From Streptomyces sp. AC555_RSS877 (GTDB lineage: Bacteria; Actinomycetota; Actinomycetes; Streptomycetales; Streptomycetaceae): 64,000 bases of DNA. The stretch spans positions 1-64,000 of the forward strand of contig NZ_JAGMUK010000040.1 of assembly GCF_019049245.1 (NCBI RefSeq). The letters are read 5' to 3'. The notes below the pieces were generated by a model. It had not been told where the DNA came from and searched no databases. It saw only the letters and a list, made by a program, of their open reading frames with translations. Position 1 is the first letter of the stretch. Each line of letters starts with the position of its first letter. Below, piece by piece: positions 53,512 through 61,710 of the stretch. The translations under genes and the position numbers were made by a program.

Positions 53512-54084
53512 ATGCCCGAACCCATCGTCACTCTCGTCCGGTCCCGGTCGGCCGGTGTCGCACTGGCGGTGGCCGCCGCGCTCGCCCTGGTGTCGTGCGG
53601 CACGGACAACGACAGTGCGGACGAGCCGGCCACCGCACGGCCGACCGCCCCCGACACGGCCTCCTTCTCGGGCACGCCGCCGGCCCCCCTCAAGTCGGCG
53701 GCGTCCTCCGCCTCGGCCGCCGCGGAGGCCTTCGAGGCCTCGGTGTCGGCCGAGGTGGAGCGTGCCAACCGGGCCGCCGAGACCGAGCTCAAGGACGTCG
53801 AGGGGCAGGGCAATGCCATGTCCGACGTCTCCATGACCGGCATGCCGCGCTCGGAGACCGGCGGCCTGCTCGCCGTCGTCGTCACCATCACCAACAAAAC
53901 CGACACGACCGCGTCGTACGCCGCCCAGGTCGACTTCCTCGACGACTCCGGCAAGGTCGTCGAGAGACGGTACGTCGGCGCCGAGGACCTCGAACCCGGC
54001 GAGAAGGCCCAGCCGCTCGCCGTCAGCCGCAAGCCGGCCGAGCCGGTCCTGACGCCGAAACTGGCCAAGGCACAGCGGTATTGA
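53512..54084 (+). CDS. Putative lipoprotein, unknown function
   Basis: The 190-residue product starts at an ATG after AGGAGG. Its lipobox LVSC gives Cys29. A long Ser/Ala/Thr/Pro linker follows (to about residue 75), then a predicted helix (AAEAFEASVSAEVERANRAAETEL) and a beta-rich part with VVVTITNKTDTTASYAAQVDFLDDSGKVVERRYVGAEDLEPGEKA, which resembles a FxLYD-type immunoglobulin-like domain. It is an extracytoplasmic membrane-anchored protein. No partner is clear. Confidence 0.75.
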   Translation: MPEPIVTLVRSRSAGVALAVAAALALVSCGTDNDSADEPATARPTAPDTASFSGTPPAPLKSAASSASAAAEAFEASVSAEVERANRAAETELKDVEGQGNAMSDVSMTGMPRSETGGLLAVVVTITNKTDTTASYAAQVDFLDDSGKVVERRYVGAEDLEPGEKAQPLAVSRKPAEPVLTPKLAKAQRY

Positions 54085-54166
54085 GGAGAAGACGTTCACT
54101 GCCCGGTGCGCGTGTGATGGGATCATCATGCCTTCACATGGCACCGGGATCGTCTTGGGGGACGGC

Positions 54167-55060
54167 ATGAACGGCACGGAGCTTCTCGCGGACCGCTTCG
54201 AAGAACACCGTGGGCATCTGCGGGCGGTGGCCTACCGCATGCTCGGCTCACTGGCCGAGGCGGAGGACGCCGTCCAGGAGACCTGGCTCAAACTGAGCCG
54301 CACCGACGCGGCCGACATCCACAACCTAGGCGGCTGGCTGACCACCGTCGTCGGCCGGGTCTGTCTCGACCTCCTGCGCTCGCGCACCGTGCGCCGCGAG
54401 GACCCCCTCGACGACACCTTCGTTCCCGACCCGGTGATCCGGCCCCTGACGCCGAGCGACCCGGAACAGGAGGCACTTCAGGCCGACTCGGTCGGTCTGG
54501 CCCTCCTGGTGGTCCTGGAGACCCTGGAGCCCGCGGAGCGCCTCACGTTCGTGCTGCACGACATGTTCGCGGTGCCGTTCGACGACATCGCGTCGATCCT
54601 GGAGCGCAGTCCCGCCGCGACCCGCCAACTGGCCAGCCGGGCCCGGCGCCGCGTGCAGGGGGCCGCACCCTCCGCCGAACCCGACCTCGGCAGGCAACGC
54701 CAGGTCGTCGAGGCCTTCCTCGCCGCCAGCCGCGCCGGAGACTTCGAGGCGCTGCTCGCGGTCCTCCACCCCGACATCGTGCTGCGGGTCGACTCCGGGG
54801 TTCTGGCCGGCGGTGCGGCCGCCTCCAAGCTGGTGCGGGGCGCGAAGGCGGTGGCCGGACAGGCGATGATGTTCCGGCAGTTCGCCCCGTTCGCCCAACT
54901 GGCGCTCGTCAACGGCGAGATCGGCCTGCTCCACGCCCACGAGGGGCAGTTGCAGTCGGTCATGGGCGTCACCGTCGTGGACGGCCGCATCGTGCGGATG
55001 CAGATCCTGGCCGACCCCGAGCGCCTGGCCGGCCTCGACGTGCCGGGCGCGACCGGCTGA
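54167..55060 (+). CDS. sigJ: ECF41-type (SigJ-like) sigma factor with C-terminal SnoaL-like domain
   Basis: The 297-residue product has sigma-2 (HRGHLRAVAYRMLGSLAEAEDAVQETWLKL, GGWLTTVVGRVCLDLLRSR) and sigma-4 (PAERLTFVLHDMFAVPFDDIASILERSPAATRQLASRARRRVQ) regions. A SnoaL-like domain of about 110 residues follows (QVVEAFLAASRAGDFEALLAVLHPDIVLR). In the ECF41 group this tail regulates the sigma factor itself in place of a classical anti-sigma gene. The usual DGGGK motif appears changed to a DSGV...GGAAAS region. No carboxymuconolactone decarboxylase or oxidoreductase target gene is adjacent. Start: ATG after GGGGG. Confidence 0.82.
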   Translation: MNGTELLADRFEEHRGHLRAVAYRMLGSLAEAEDAVQETWLKLSRTDAADIHNLGGWLTTVVGRVCLDLLRSRTVRREDPLDDTFVPDPVIRPLTPSDPEQEALQADSVGLALLVVLETLEPAERLTFVLHDMFAVPFDDIASILERSPAATRQLASRARRRVQGAAPSAEPDLGRQRQVVEAFLAASRAGDFEALLAVLHPDIVLRVDSGVLAGGAAASKLVRGAKAVAGQAMMFRQFAPFAQLALVNGEIGLLHAHEGQLQSVMGVTVVDGRIVRMQILADPERLAGLDVPGATG

Positions 55061-55061
55061 G

Positions 55062-55262
55062 TCAGGCGGCCACGGCCGGCGTGCCCGGCGTGCGGTGCGG
55101 GCTCAACACCCTTCCGTCGGGCAGGAGTTCACCGGTGTCGTCGAAGACGATGGCGCCGTTGCACAGCAGGCTCCAGCCCTGTTCGGGGTGGGCCGCCACG
55201 ATCACGGCGGACTGGTGGTCGGGGCTGTCGGCGGAAGGACACGGCGACTGGTGGCTGCACAT
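55062..55262 (-). CDS. DUF5999 small protein
   Basis: The 66-residue product reads CSHQSPCPSADSPDHQSA, VIVAAHPEQGWSLLCNGAIV and FDDTGELLPDGRVLSPHR. This is the DUF5999 family of short actinobacterial proteins, with three cysteines that could bind a metal. Function is unknown. The ATG follows GAGGAGA. Its stop is 2 bases from the stop of the convergent sigma-factor gene. Confidence 0.82.
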   Translation of the reverse strand: MCSHQSPCPSADSPDHQSAVIVAAHPEQGWSLLCNGAIVFDDTGELLPDGRVLSPHRTPGTPAVAA

Positions 55263-55461
55263 GACGTCTCTCCTCGGTCCGGGTACGGCTCCTGCCACGT
55301 TCGGCTCGTATCTCAGTGGTAGCCGAGCTTGTTTTCCGTTGGATGAGGAGGCCCCCACAAGGCCGGAATTCCCTCGGTGAGATTTCCGGCCCACGCACCT
55401 CGGCCCGGCGCCGGACGGACGCGGCCCGGGGCATGACCTGCGGGAAAGTACGCTGGAGGTC

Positions 55462-56292
55462 ATGTCAGACCATATGACCGACCGAGCCGGGCTGCGCGGC
55501 GACTGCGAGCAGTGCTTCGGTCTGTGCTGCGTCGCCCTGCCCTTCGCCGCGTCGGCGGACTTCGCCATCGACAAGGAGGCCGGGAAACCCTGCCCGAACC
55601 TCCGGGGCGACCACCGCTGCGGCATCCACGCCAGGCTGCGCACCGAGGGCTTCACCGGCTGTACGGTCTACGACTGTTTCGGCGCCGGCCAGAAGGTCTC
55701 ACAGGTCACCTTCGGCGGCCGGGACCGGCGTACGGGCTCGCGCGAGGACGCCCGGCGCATGGCCGACGTCTTCCCGGTCGTCCGTCAGCTCCACGAACTG
55801 CTCTGGTACCTCACCGAGGCGCGTGCCCTGCCCGCCGCCCGCCCGGTCCACGCCGACCTCGGCCGGGCGCTGGAGCAGACCGAGGCGCTTACCCGGCAAA
55901 CCCCCGAGGAGCTCGGCCGGTTGGACGTCGGCGCACACCGGCAGGAGGTCAACGTGCTCCTGCTCAGGACCAGTGAGCTGGCCCGGGCGGGCATACCCGG
56001 CAAGAAGAAGAACCGCCGCGGCGCGGACCTGATGGGCGCCCGCCTGGGGGGCGCCGACCTGCGGGGCGCCAACCTGCGCGGCACCTACCTCATCGCCGCC
56101 GACCTCACCGGCGCCGACCTGCGCGGCGCGGACCTGATCGGCGCCGACCTGCGTGACGCCGACCTGACGGACGCGGACCTGACCGACGCCTTCTTCCTCA
56201 CCCAGCCACAGCTGAACGCGGCCCGGGGCAGCGCGGGCACCCGGCTGCCGCAGTCAGTCACCCGCCCCGCGCACTGGACAGCGCGGCTCTGA
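55462..56292 (+). CDS. Cys-rich YkgJ-like domain fused to pentapeptide repeats
   Basis: The 276-residue product starts at an ATG after GGAGG. Residues 15-72 carry eight cysteines (15, 18, 22, 23, 44, 53, 67, 72; motif CEQCFGLCC and HRCGIH), resembling the YkgJ-type zinc or iron cluster domain. Residues 187-243 are pentapeptide repeats of the A(D/N)L-x-G type, which fold into a right-handed quadrilateral helix. Pentapeptide proteins can mimic DNA or act as scaffolds. The 3' end overlaps the P450 gene on the other strand by 39 bases. Function is unknown. Confidence 0.8.
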   Translation: MSDHMTDRAGLRGDCEQCFGLCCVALPFAASADFAIDKEAGKPCPNLRGDHRCGIHARLRTEGFTGCTVYDCFGAGQKVSQVTFGGRDRRTGSREDARRMADVFPVVRQLHELLWYLTEARALPAARPVHADLGRALEQTEALTRQTPEELGRLDVGAHRQEVNVLLLRTSELARAGIPGKKKNRRGADLMGARLGGADLRGANLRGTYLIAADLTGADLRGADLIGADLRDADLTDADLTDAFFLTQPQLNAARGSAGTRLPQSVTRPAHWTARL

Positions 56293-57774
56293 GGAAGCCG
56301 CCTCGACGGCGGTCGCGGCCACCGGGTCCGTGGTGGTGGCTGCCCGCCGTTCCAGGTGCAGCCGCAGCCCCTCCGGCATCAGCGTGAGCCGTTCGGTCAC
56401 CCGCAGCCGGTAGTCCGGGTCGGGCCGCAGCTCGTAGCGGCGCAGCAGCAGGCCGAGGACCAGGGTGGCCTCGTGCAGCGCGAACTGCCGCCCGATGCAC
56501 GCCCGCGCCCCCGTCCCGAACGGCTTGAAGGTGTGCGGGGGGCGCGACCGTACGGCCTTCGCCTCGAAGCGGTCCGGGTCGAACTCCTCGGCGTCGGCTC
56601 CCCAGACCGCCCGGTCGCGGTGCAGCATCGGCGTGATCACCAGCGTCCAGGCGCCCCGCCGCATGGGATGCGTCCCGGCCAACACCGTGTCGTGCCGGGC
56701 CTCCCGGGCGAAGGCGGGCGCCGTCGGCCACAGTCGCAGTGTCTCGTCCAGCACCCGGCGCACGTACCGCAGTTTCGCCACCTGGTCGTAGCCGGGCCGT
56801 TCCGTGTCGCCCCAGACCTGGTCGACCTCGGCGCGGGCCCGGGCGGCGACGTCCGGGTGCCGGGCGAGGTAGTGCAGGGCGAAGGAGAGCGCGCCCGACG
56901 TGGTCTCGTGACCGGCGACCAGGAAGGTGATGACCTGACGGCGCACGTTCGTCGCGGACAGCCGCTCGCCGGTCTCGGGGCGGGCCGTGTCCAGCATCCG
57001 GTCCAGCAGGTCCGAGCCGCCGTCCCCGCCCGCCGTACGCCGGGCGCGGACCAGGTCGTCGACCGTGCGGTTGAGGTACGCGATGTCGGCCTCGTTGCGA
57101 CGGGCGGCCCGGCGCAGCAACTGCGGGAAGGGCACGCTGTTCAGCTGCTGCGCGTAGGTGAGCGTGCCGATCATCGCGGTCACGAAGGGGTGCGGCCGGG
57201 CGCGTTCGAAGGAGCCGAAGTCGTGCCCGAAGCCGGTCCGCGCGATCGTCTCCAGGGTCAGCTTGGTCATGTCGCCGGGCACGTCCACCGCCCGGCCCGC
57301 CACCAGCTCGCGGTCCCAGTGGCCGGTGAGCCGGCCGGCCACCGCCAGCATCATCGCGTGGTAGCCCTCCATGGCGTCCCGGCTGAAGCCCGGGGCCAGG
57401 ACGTCGTGTGCCAGCTGCCAGTTGGGCTCGTGGTTGTACGCGGTGAACAGTCCGTCCCCGGCGACCGGCCGCAGGTTGGCGACGCCGAGACCCACGTGTT
57501 TGGCGAACCGGGACTCGTCCGCCAGGTCGGCCACGAGGCCGGCGCCCCAGGTGAACACGAACTCCCGGCCGAACGCCTTGCGCCGGAAGATCGGCCCCAG
57601 CTGCCGGGCGTACCGCAAGGTGTCCTGGAGGGGGGTGCGCCTGTCGACGCCGATCACGTCACCGAGCAGGGGGATCCGGCGCGGCGGGTGCGGGATGCGG
57701 TGCAGCTCCGGCCAGCCCTGTTCCGCGCCGCGGAATCCGGCGGGCAGCCCGGCCTCGGTCGTGGTCTGAGCCAT
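56254..57774 (-). CDS. Cytochrome P450, CYP102-like heme domain
   Basis: The 506-residue P450 has the I-helix AGHETTSGAL, ETLRLWP and the heme-binding loop FKPFGTGARACIGRQFA with Cys426. The pattern (LRYARQLGPIFR, PGFSRDAM, WDRELVAGRAVDVPGDMTKLTLETIARTGFGHDFGSF) is that of CYP102-type fatty-acid hydroxylases, but no reductase domain or ferredoxin gene follows. It therefore needs a separate electron donor. It is transcribed divergently from a TetR-family gene, as P450 BM3 is controlled by a TetR-family repressor in Bacillus. Confidence 0.85.
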   Translation of the reverse strand: MAQTTTEAGLPAGFRGAEQGWPELHRIPHPPRRIPLLGDVIGVDRRTPLQDTLRYARQLGPIFRRKAFGREFVFTWGAGLVADLADESRFAKHVGLGVANLRPVAGDGLFTAYNHEPNWQLAHDVLAPGFSRDAMEGYHAMMLAVAGRLTGHWDRELVAGRAVDVPGDMTKLTLETIARTGFGHDFGSFERARPHPFVTAMIGTLTYAQQLNSVPFPQLLRRAARRNEADIAYLNRTVDDLVRARRTAGGDGGSDLLDRMLDTARPETGERLSATNVRRQVITFLVAGHETTSGALSFALHYLARHPDVAARARAEVDQVWGDTERPGYDQVAKLRYVRRVLDETLRLWPTAPAFAREARHDTVLAGTHPMRRGAWTLVITPMLHRDRAVWGADAEEFDPDRFEAKAVRSRPPHTFKPFGTGARACIGRQFALHEATLVLGLLLRRYELRPDPDYRLRVTERLTLMPEGLRLHLERRAATTTDPVAATAVEAASSEPRCPVRGAGD

Positions 57775-57808
57775 GGCCCCATCTCCCTTGACGCAGCGGC
57801 CGGTTGGA

Positions 57809-57865
57809 CTGTTGTACGTCGGTTCAACAGCGCGTTCCAGTCTGGTCCCGCTGTTGAACCGACGT
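57809..57865. promoter_or_regulatory. Large inverted repeat between the P450 and TetR genes
   Basis: A 17-base sequence (ACGTCGGTTCAACAGCG, 57816-57832) recurs as its exact complement at 57849-57865, 16 bases away. Within the left copy, CTGTTG (57809-57814) and CAACAG (57825-57830) form a 22-bp partial palindrome of the size common for TetR operators. The sites lie in the only 107-base gap between the divergent genes and so can control both. Confidence 0.72.
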
Positions 57866-57881
57866 CAAGTAAAGTGCGGGC

Positions 57882-58478
57882 ATGGCCGCGAACCAGGGCG
57901 CACGCCGCCGGCTCAGCACCGAGGAGCGCCGGGAGCAGCTTTTGTCGGTGGGGGAGCGGCTGTTCTCGGAGAGCCCGTACGACGAGGTGTGGATCGAGCA
58001 GGTCGCCGAGATCGCCGGAGTGTCGCGTGGGCTGCTCTACCACTACTTCCCGACCAAGCGGGACTTCTTCGCGGCGGTGGTGGAGCGCGAGAGCGAGCGG
58101 ATGCTGCGGATGTCGGCGGCCGTGCCCGGGGTGCCGGTGCGCGAGCAGCTCGCCGCCGGCCTCGACGCGTATCTGGAGTACGTCCGGACCCATGCGCACG
58201 GCTACCGCGCCTTCCACCGCGCCGACGCTTCGGGCGATCAGTCCGTGCGCAGGGTCTACCGGCGGGCGCTGGCCGCACAGGAGCGGCAGATTCTCGCAAC
58301 CCTGGCCGCCGATCCCGAGTTCGGCCCGCTCGCGCAGACGCGGCCCGACCTCCAGCTGGCCGTCCGGGGCTGGCTGGGGTTCATCACCGCCGTGAGTCTG
58401 GAGTGGCTTCGCGGCTCGGACCTCTCCCGGGAACAGGTGCGGGACCTGTGCGCCCGGGCGCTGCTGGGCGTCATCTGA
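57882..58478 (+). CDS. TetR-family regulator of the P450
   Basis: The 198-residue product has a TetR helix-turn-helix (residues about 36-62, VWIEQVAEIAGVSRGLLYHYFPTKRDFF) and an alpha-helical effector domain. It is divergent from the P450 gene, with its likely operator in between. Such repressors are usually released by a substrate of the enzyme they control, here perhaps a fatty acid or other lipid; this is inference. Confidence 0.85.
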   Translation: MAANQGARRRLSTEERREQLLSVGERLFSESPYDEVWIEQVAEIAGVSRGLLYHYFPTKRDFFAAVVERESERMLRMSAAVPGVPVREQLAAGLDAYLEYVRTHAHGYRAFHRADASGDQSVRRVYRRALAAQERQILATLAADPEFGPLAQTRPDLQLAVRGWLGFITAVSLEWLRGSDLSREQVRDLCARALLGVI

Positions 58479-58559
58479 TCCGGCCGGCCCGGCCGTTCGG
58501 CCCGTCCCGGGGACATTCGTCGCCGCCCGTGGTTGGCTTCAGCCCTGATCTTCGATAAG

Positions 58560-58578
58560 TTAGGCAAGGCTTACCTAA
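58560..58578 (+). promoter_or_regulatory. Iron box (DmdR1/IdeR-type operator)
   Basis: TTAGGCAAGGCTTACCTAA matches the actinobacterial iron box TTAGGTTAGGCTAACCTAA at 16 of 19 positions. It touches the ribosome-binding site AAGGAGG of the next gene, 12 bases before its ATG. Iron-loaded DmdR1 should repress the gene. Confidence 0.8.
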
Positions 58579-58590
58579 GGAGGTTTCGGG

Positions 58591-59316
58591 ATGGGTGACA
58601 GTCAAACCTGGACGGCCGCGCCTTCCGCGGCGGAACGGGCCCGGTCGGTGCTCGCCGCCGCGTGGTCCTGCGCGGTGACCGCGGAGGGCGGACGCGAGGA
58701 GTTCGTCGGCGCGCACACCGTGACCGAGGACGGGCGGGTGCTCCTGCACGTGCGCGAGGACAGCACCCTGCTCACGGCCGCGATCTGCGCGCCCCGCGGG
58801 GAGCCGTCCGCCGTCCTGGAGTTCGCCGACGTCGCGCCCGTCCCCGTGGGCAACCGGATCCGCGCCCGGCTGTGGATGGCGGGATGGTTCGTCCCCGACG
58901 ACGGCCATCTGGCCTTCCAGGCCACCCGGGTGGTGCTGCGCCTGGCGTCCGGCGCGGTGGTCGTGGCCCTCGACGAGTTCGCCGCCGCCGCACCCGACCC
59001 GCTGGCCACGGCCGAGGCCCGGCTGCTCACGCACCTCGCCGACTGCCACGCCGACGCCGTCGAGCGGCTCACCCGCCTCGTCGACTCCGACAGCCTGCAC
59101 GGCGCGGTCCGGGTCCAGCCCCTGGCGGTCGACCGGCACGGGCTGACGCTGCGCATCGAACGCGCCCGGGCCCACGGTGACGTACGGCTGGCCTTCCACC
59201 GGCCGGCCGACGACGTCGCCCAGCTCACCGAGCGGATGCACGTCCTGCTCACCCAGGCCGGCACCGCCACCTGCCCGCGGGCGCTACAGCGGCAGCGCAC
59301 AGACGGCGACGGGTGA
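58591..59316 (+). CDS. Iron-regulated DUF2470-domain protein
   Basis: The 241-residue product begins with a split-barrel-like part (TAAICAPRGEPSAVLEFADVAPVPVGNRIRARLWMAGW), as in the flavin- or heme-binding pyridoxamine-oxidase-like fold. It ends in a DUF2470 domain (about 145-232; AEARLLTHLADCHADAVERLT, LAVDRHGLTLRIER, LAFHRPADDVAQL). Relatives are linked to heme binding or heme breakdown. With a strong iron box in front, it is probably made when iron is short and may help recover iron from heme. Its last 33 bases overlap the lactonase-type gene on the other strand. Confidence 0.8.
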   Translation: MGDSQTWTAAPSAAERARSVLAAAWSCAVTAEGGREEFVGAHTVTEDGRVLLHVREDSTLLTAAICAPRGEPSAVLEFADVAPVPVGNRIRARLWMAGWFVPDDGHLAFQATRVVLRLASGAVVVALDEFAAAAPDPLATAEARLLTHLADCHADAVERLTRLVDSDSLHGAVRVQPLAVDRHGLTLRIERARAHGDVRLAFHRPADDVAQLTERMHVLLTQAGTATCPRALQRQRTDGDG

Positions 59317-60492
59317 CGCGAACGGCTCGCCCGCGAGCCGCAGTTCACCACTGCCCTCGTCCACGTGGAAGACGCTCACCGTGCCGGACTTCTGGTTCGC
59401 CGCGAACAGCAGCGTCCCGTCCGGCGAGAAGGCGATCTGTCGCGGGAAGTCACCGGACACCGCGACCGTGTCGAGCAGCCGGAGCCGGGCGCCGTCCGCC
59501 TCCACCGCGTACCGCGTGAGGCTGTTGTGGCCCCGGTTGGCGAGATAGGCGTACGCGCCGTTCGACGTCACCAGGATCTGCGCCGGATAGTTCGTGCCCG
59601 ATCCCGTACCCGTCGACTGGGCCTCGCCGACGGTCAGCCGGCCGCCGTCCGGATCGTACGCGCAGACCGCGACCGTGTCGTCGACCTCGTTGGCCAGATA
59701 CGCGTGCCGCCCCCCGGGGTGGAAGGTGAGGTGACGCGGCCCGGCACCCGGCCGGGTGTGCGCCTGCGCGACCTCGCCGAGCCGGCCGGTCCTCTCGTCC
59801 AGGCGGTAGGTGTACACGGTGTCCGTGCCCAGGTCGACGGCGAGCACATGGCCGCCGTCCGGACTCGTCACGAACTGGTGGGCGTGCGGCCCCTCCTGAC
59901 CCGGTCCGGGCGCCGGACTGGAGTGCGTGACCAGCTCGGCACGTTCACCGAGCGCGCCCGAGGCGTCGATCGGGTGCACGGCCACACTGCCGGACGCGTA
60001 GTTGGCGCTGAGCAGCCAGCGCCCGCCCGGATGCACGGACAGATGACAGGGGCCCGCGCCGCCGGTGCCGCGGCTCCCCAGAACCCTGCGGTCGGCGAGC
60101 CGGACAGCGGTCACCGCGCCCGCCTCGCGCTCGTTCACCGCGTACAGCGTGCCCCCGTCCGGATGCACCGCGAGGTACGACGGGTCGCCGACGCCGGCGA
60201 GCGTGCCGGTTCTGCTGATACGGCCGCTCGCCGCGTCGTAGGTGGCCAGGCCGAGGCCGGTGCCGCCGCCCTCCACCGAGGTGTACGTGCCGAGGTAGAG
60301 CGGGCGGGGGCCGGAGGGCGTGCGGCTCCGGGCCGGAGCGCTCGGAGCCGCCTCGGCGGCTCCCGTCCGCGTCCCGGCGGCCGTCGGGTCGGCGGGCGGC
60401 GGCGCGTCGTCGCACCCGGGCAGTACGGCCGCGGCACCCGCCCCTGTCAGGGCGCCGACGAATCGGCGCCTGCTCCAGCCCTCACTGCCCAT
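59284..60492 (-). CDS. Secreted lactonase-family beta-propeller lipoprotein
   Basis: The 402-residue product has a twin-arginine signal (RRRFVGAL) with a lipobox-like LPGC (Cys27), then a Pro/Ala linker to about residue 62. The rest is a seven-bladed propeller of the 6-phosphogluconolactonase (Pgl/YbhE) family: LGTYTSVEGGGTGLGLATYD, YLAVHPDGGTLYAVNE, GPCHLSVHPGGRWLLSANYASGSVAV, GPRHLTFHPGGRHAYLANE. Outside the cell 6-phosphogluconolactone is not a likely substrate, so another lactone or a binding role is possible. Start: ATG with GAGG 7 bases before. Confidence 0.8.
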   Translation of the reverse strand: MGSEGWSRRRFVGALTGAGAAAVLPGCDDAPPPADPTAAGTRTGAAEAAPSAPARSRTPSGPRPLYLGTYTSVEGGGTGLGLATYDAASGRISRTGTLAGVGDPSYLAVHPDGGTLYAVNEREAGAVTAVRLADRRVLGSRGTGGAGPCHLSVHPGGRWLLSANYASGSVAVHPIDASGALGERAELVTHSSPAPGPGQEGPHAHQFVTSPDGGHVLAVDLGTDTVYTYRLDERTGRLGEVAQAHTRPGAGPRHLTFHPGGRHAYLANEVDDTVAVCAYDPDGGRLTVGEAQSTGTGSGTNYPAQILVTSNGAYAYLANRGHNSLTRYAVEADGARLRLLDTVAVSGDFPRQIAFSPDGTLLFAANQKSGTVSVFHVDEGSGELRLAGEPFASPVAVCALPL

Positions 60493-60607
60493 GTGCACAC
60501 CTCAGGTCGTCGTTCCCTCGCGACAGCCACCTTGACGTGGATCACCCGTCACGTGCAACAACGGCATCACGCGTTGCGTATGACGCAACAACCCGTCGGT
60601 CTGTCGC

Positions 60608-61648
60608 CTACCAGTCGCCGTCCTCGACCGGCTTTCCCGGCGCGTCCTTCAGCGGCTGCACCTGCTGCGCCGAAGGCTGCTGCCAGGGTTCGTGGTCGTC
60701 TCCCAGCCAGTCGCCGACCGGCTTGACGCCCTGGAGGGTGTCCGTGGCCGTGAGGTCCTCGGCGTCCTGGTCGTAGTAGTCGAACCAGGGCAGCCCGGCA
60801 CGGGTGTACGCGGCACGGTCCACGGGCGAGGGCGGGGGCGCCTCGCCGGTGATGCGGCGCCACTCGGGAGGTGTCACCAGGTGCACGAACACCCGCCCCG
60901 CGGGCTGCTCCGCCCAGTCCGTGAGCGGCCGGTCGTCCCGGTAGACCTCCTGGCGCATCGAACCGCCCACGCCGAGGCCCATCGCGGCCGCGGCCCGCGG
61001 CGGGCCCGCGGTCGCGGCGGGAGCTGCCGGCGCCATCGCCATGGGCATGGCCGCTCCGTAGCTCTTGCCGGGCGCCGGCATCGCCCGCGCCCGCTCGGCC
61101 CGCAGCCGCTCCTCCTCGCGCCACCGGGCCAGCGGCCCGTCGCTCAGCGGGAACGACTGCAGCTGTACGCCGCCCCACACCTCCTCGCCCGTGACCTGGC
61201 CCTCGACGGTCGCGCCGAGACCCAGCGGCACCGCCACGAACTGGCGGACCGTGCCCTTCCCGGAGTTGATGCCGTCCAGCCACGGCTGGCGCGGCAGCAC
61301 GACGTAGTTCTGCGGATCACGCGCGAGCCGGTCGCTCCACGGCCTGCCGGAGACGGCGCACACCTTGCCCACCCCGACCTGCAACGCGGCCGGTTCCCTC
61401 GTGCCCGAGAAGCTGAGCCACATCGCCTCCCGCAGGTACACCGGCAGCATCACGCCGCCGCGCGCCCGCCACTGCTCGGGGACGGTGTCCGGGTAGTCGG
61501 AGACCCGCCGCACAGGAAACTCGCCGAGCCCCGGCGGCAGCGGATGTGTGCCCGTCTCGGGCAGCCGCAGCGTGCGCACGAACCGCACCGCCGCACCGCC
61601 CGGCAGCCGCAGTGTGTTCCCGTCGATCCGCACGGTGGTGTCGGTCAT
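60608..61648 (-). CDS. Conserved protein of unknown function
   Basis: The 346-residue product has no signal peptide or membrane segment. The N-terminal two-thirds is globular (ALQVGVGKVCAVSGRPWSDRL, NYVVLPRQPWLDGINSGKGTVRQFVAVPLG, EEVWGGVQLQSFPL). A region of about 45 residues near the middle is rich in Ala, Met and Pro (PMAMAPAAPAATAGPPRAA). The C-terminal part is acidic (WFDYYDQDAEDLTATDTLQGVKPVGDWLGDDHEPWQQP). I do not know the family. It is the second gene of a unit with the FUSC membrane protein, separated by 54 bases and a hairpin. Confidence 0.7.
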   Translation of the reverse strand: MTDTTVRIDGNTLRLPGGAAVRFVRTLRLPETGTHPLPPGLGEFPVRRVSDYPDTVPEQWRARGGVMLPVYLREAMWLSFSGTREPAALQVGVGKVCAVSGRPWSDRLARDPQNYVVLPRQPWLDGINSGKGTVRQFVAVPLGLGATVEGQVTGEEVWGGVQLQSFPLSDGPLARWREEERLRAERARAMPAPGKSYGAAMPMAMAPAAPAATAGPPRAAAAMGLGVGGSMRQEVYRDDRPLTDWAEQPAGRVFVHLVTPPEWRRITGEAPPPSPVDRAAYTRAGLPWFDYYDQDAEDLTATDTLQGVKPVGDWLGDDHEPWQQPSAQQVQPLKDAPGKPVEDGDW

Positions 61649-61689
61649 CGACCCGCCCCCTTCGTCCCCGCCCCGGAGGCACGCCGCCT

Positions 61690-61710
61690 CAAGGTGACTT
61701 CTTCACCTTG
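61690..61710 (-). terminator. Hairpin over the FUSC gene stop codon
   Basis: CAAGGTGA and TCACCTTG form an 8-bp stem with a 5-base loop, and the stop codon lies in the stem. It could end or weaken transcription before the next gene. Confidence 0.4.

Noticed and set aside
55300..55350. A stretch like a tRNA D-arm (CTCAGTGGTAG) followed by an anticodon-arm-like sequence.
   Set aside because: No matching acceptor stem, no T-loop GGTTCGA box and no CCA end could be found downstream, so it does not fold as a tRNA.
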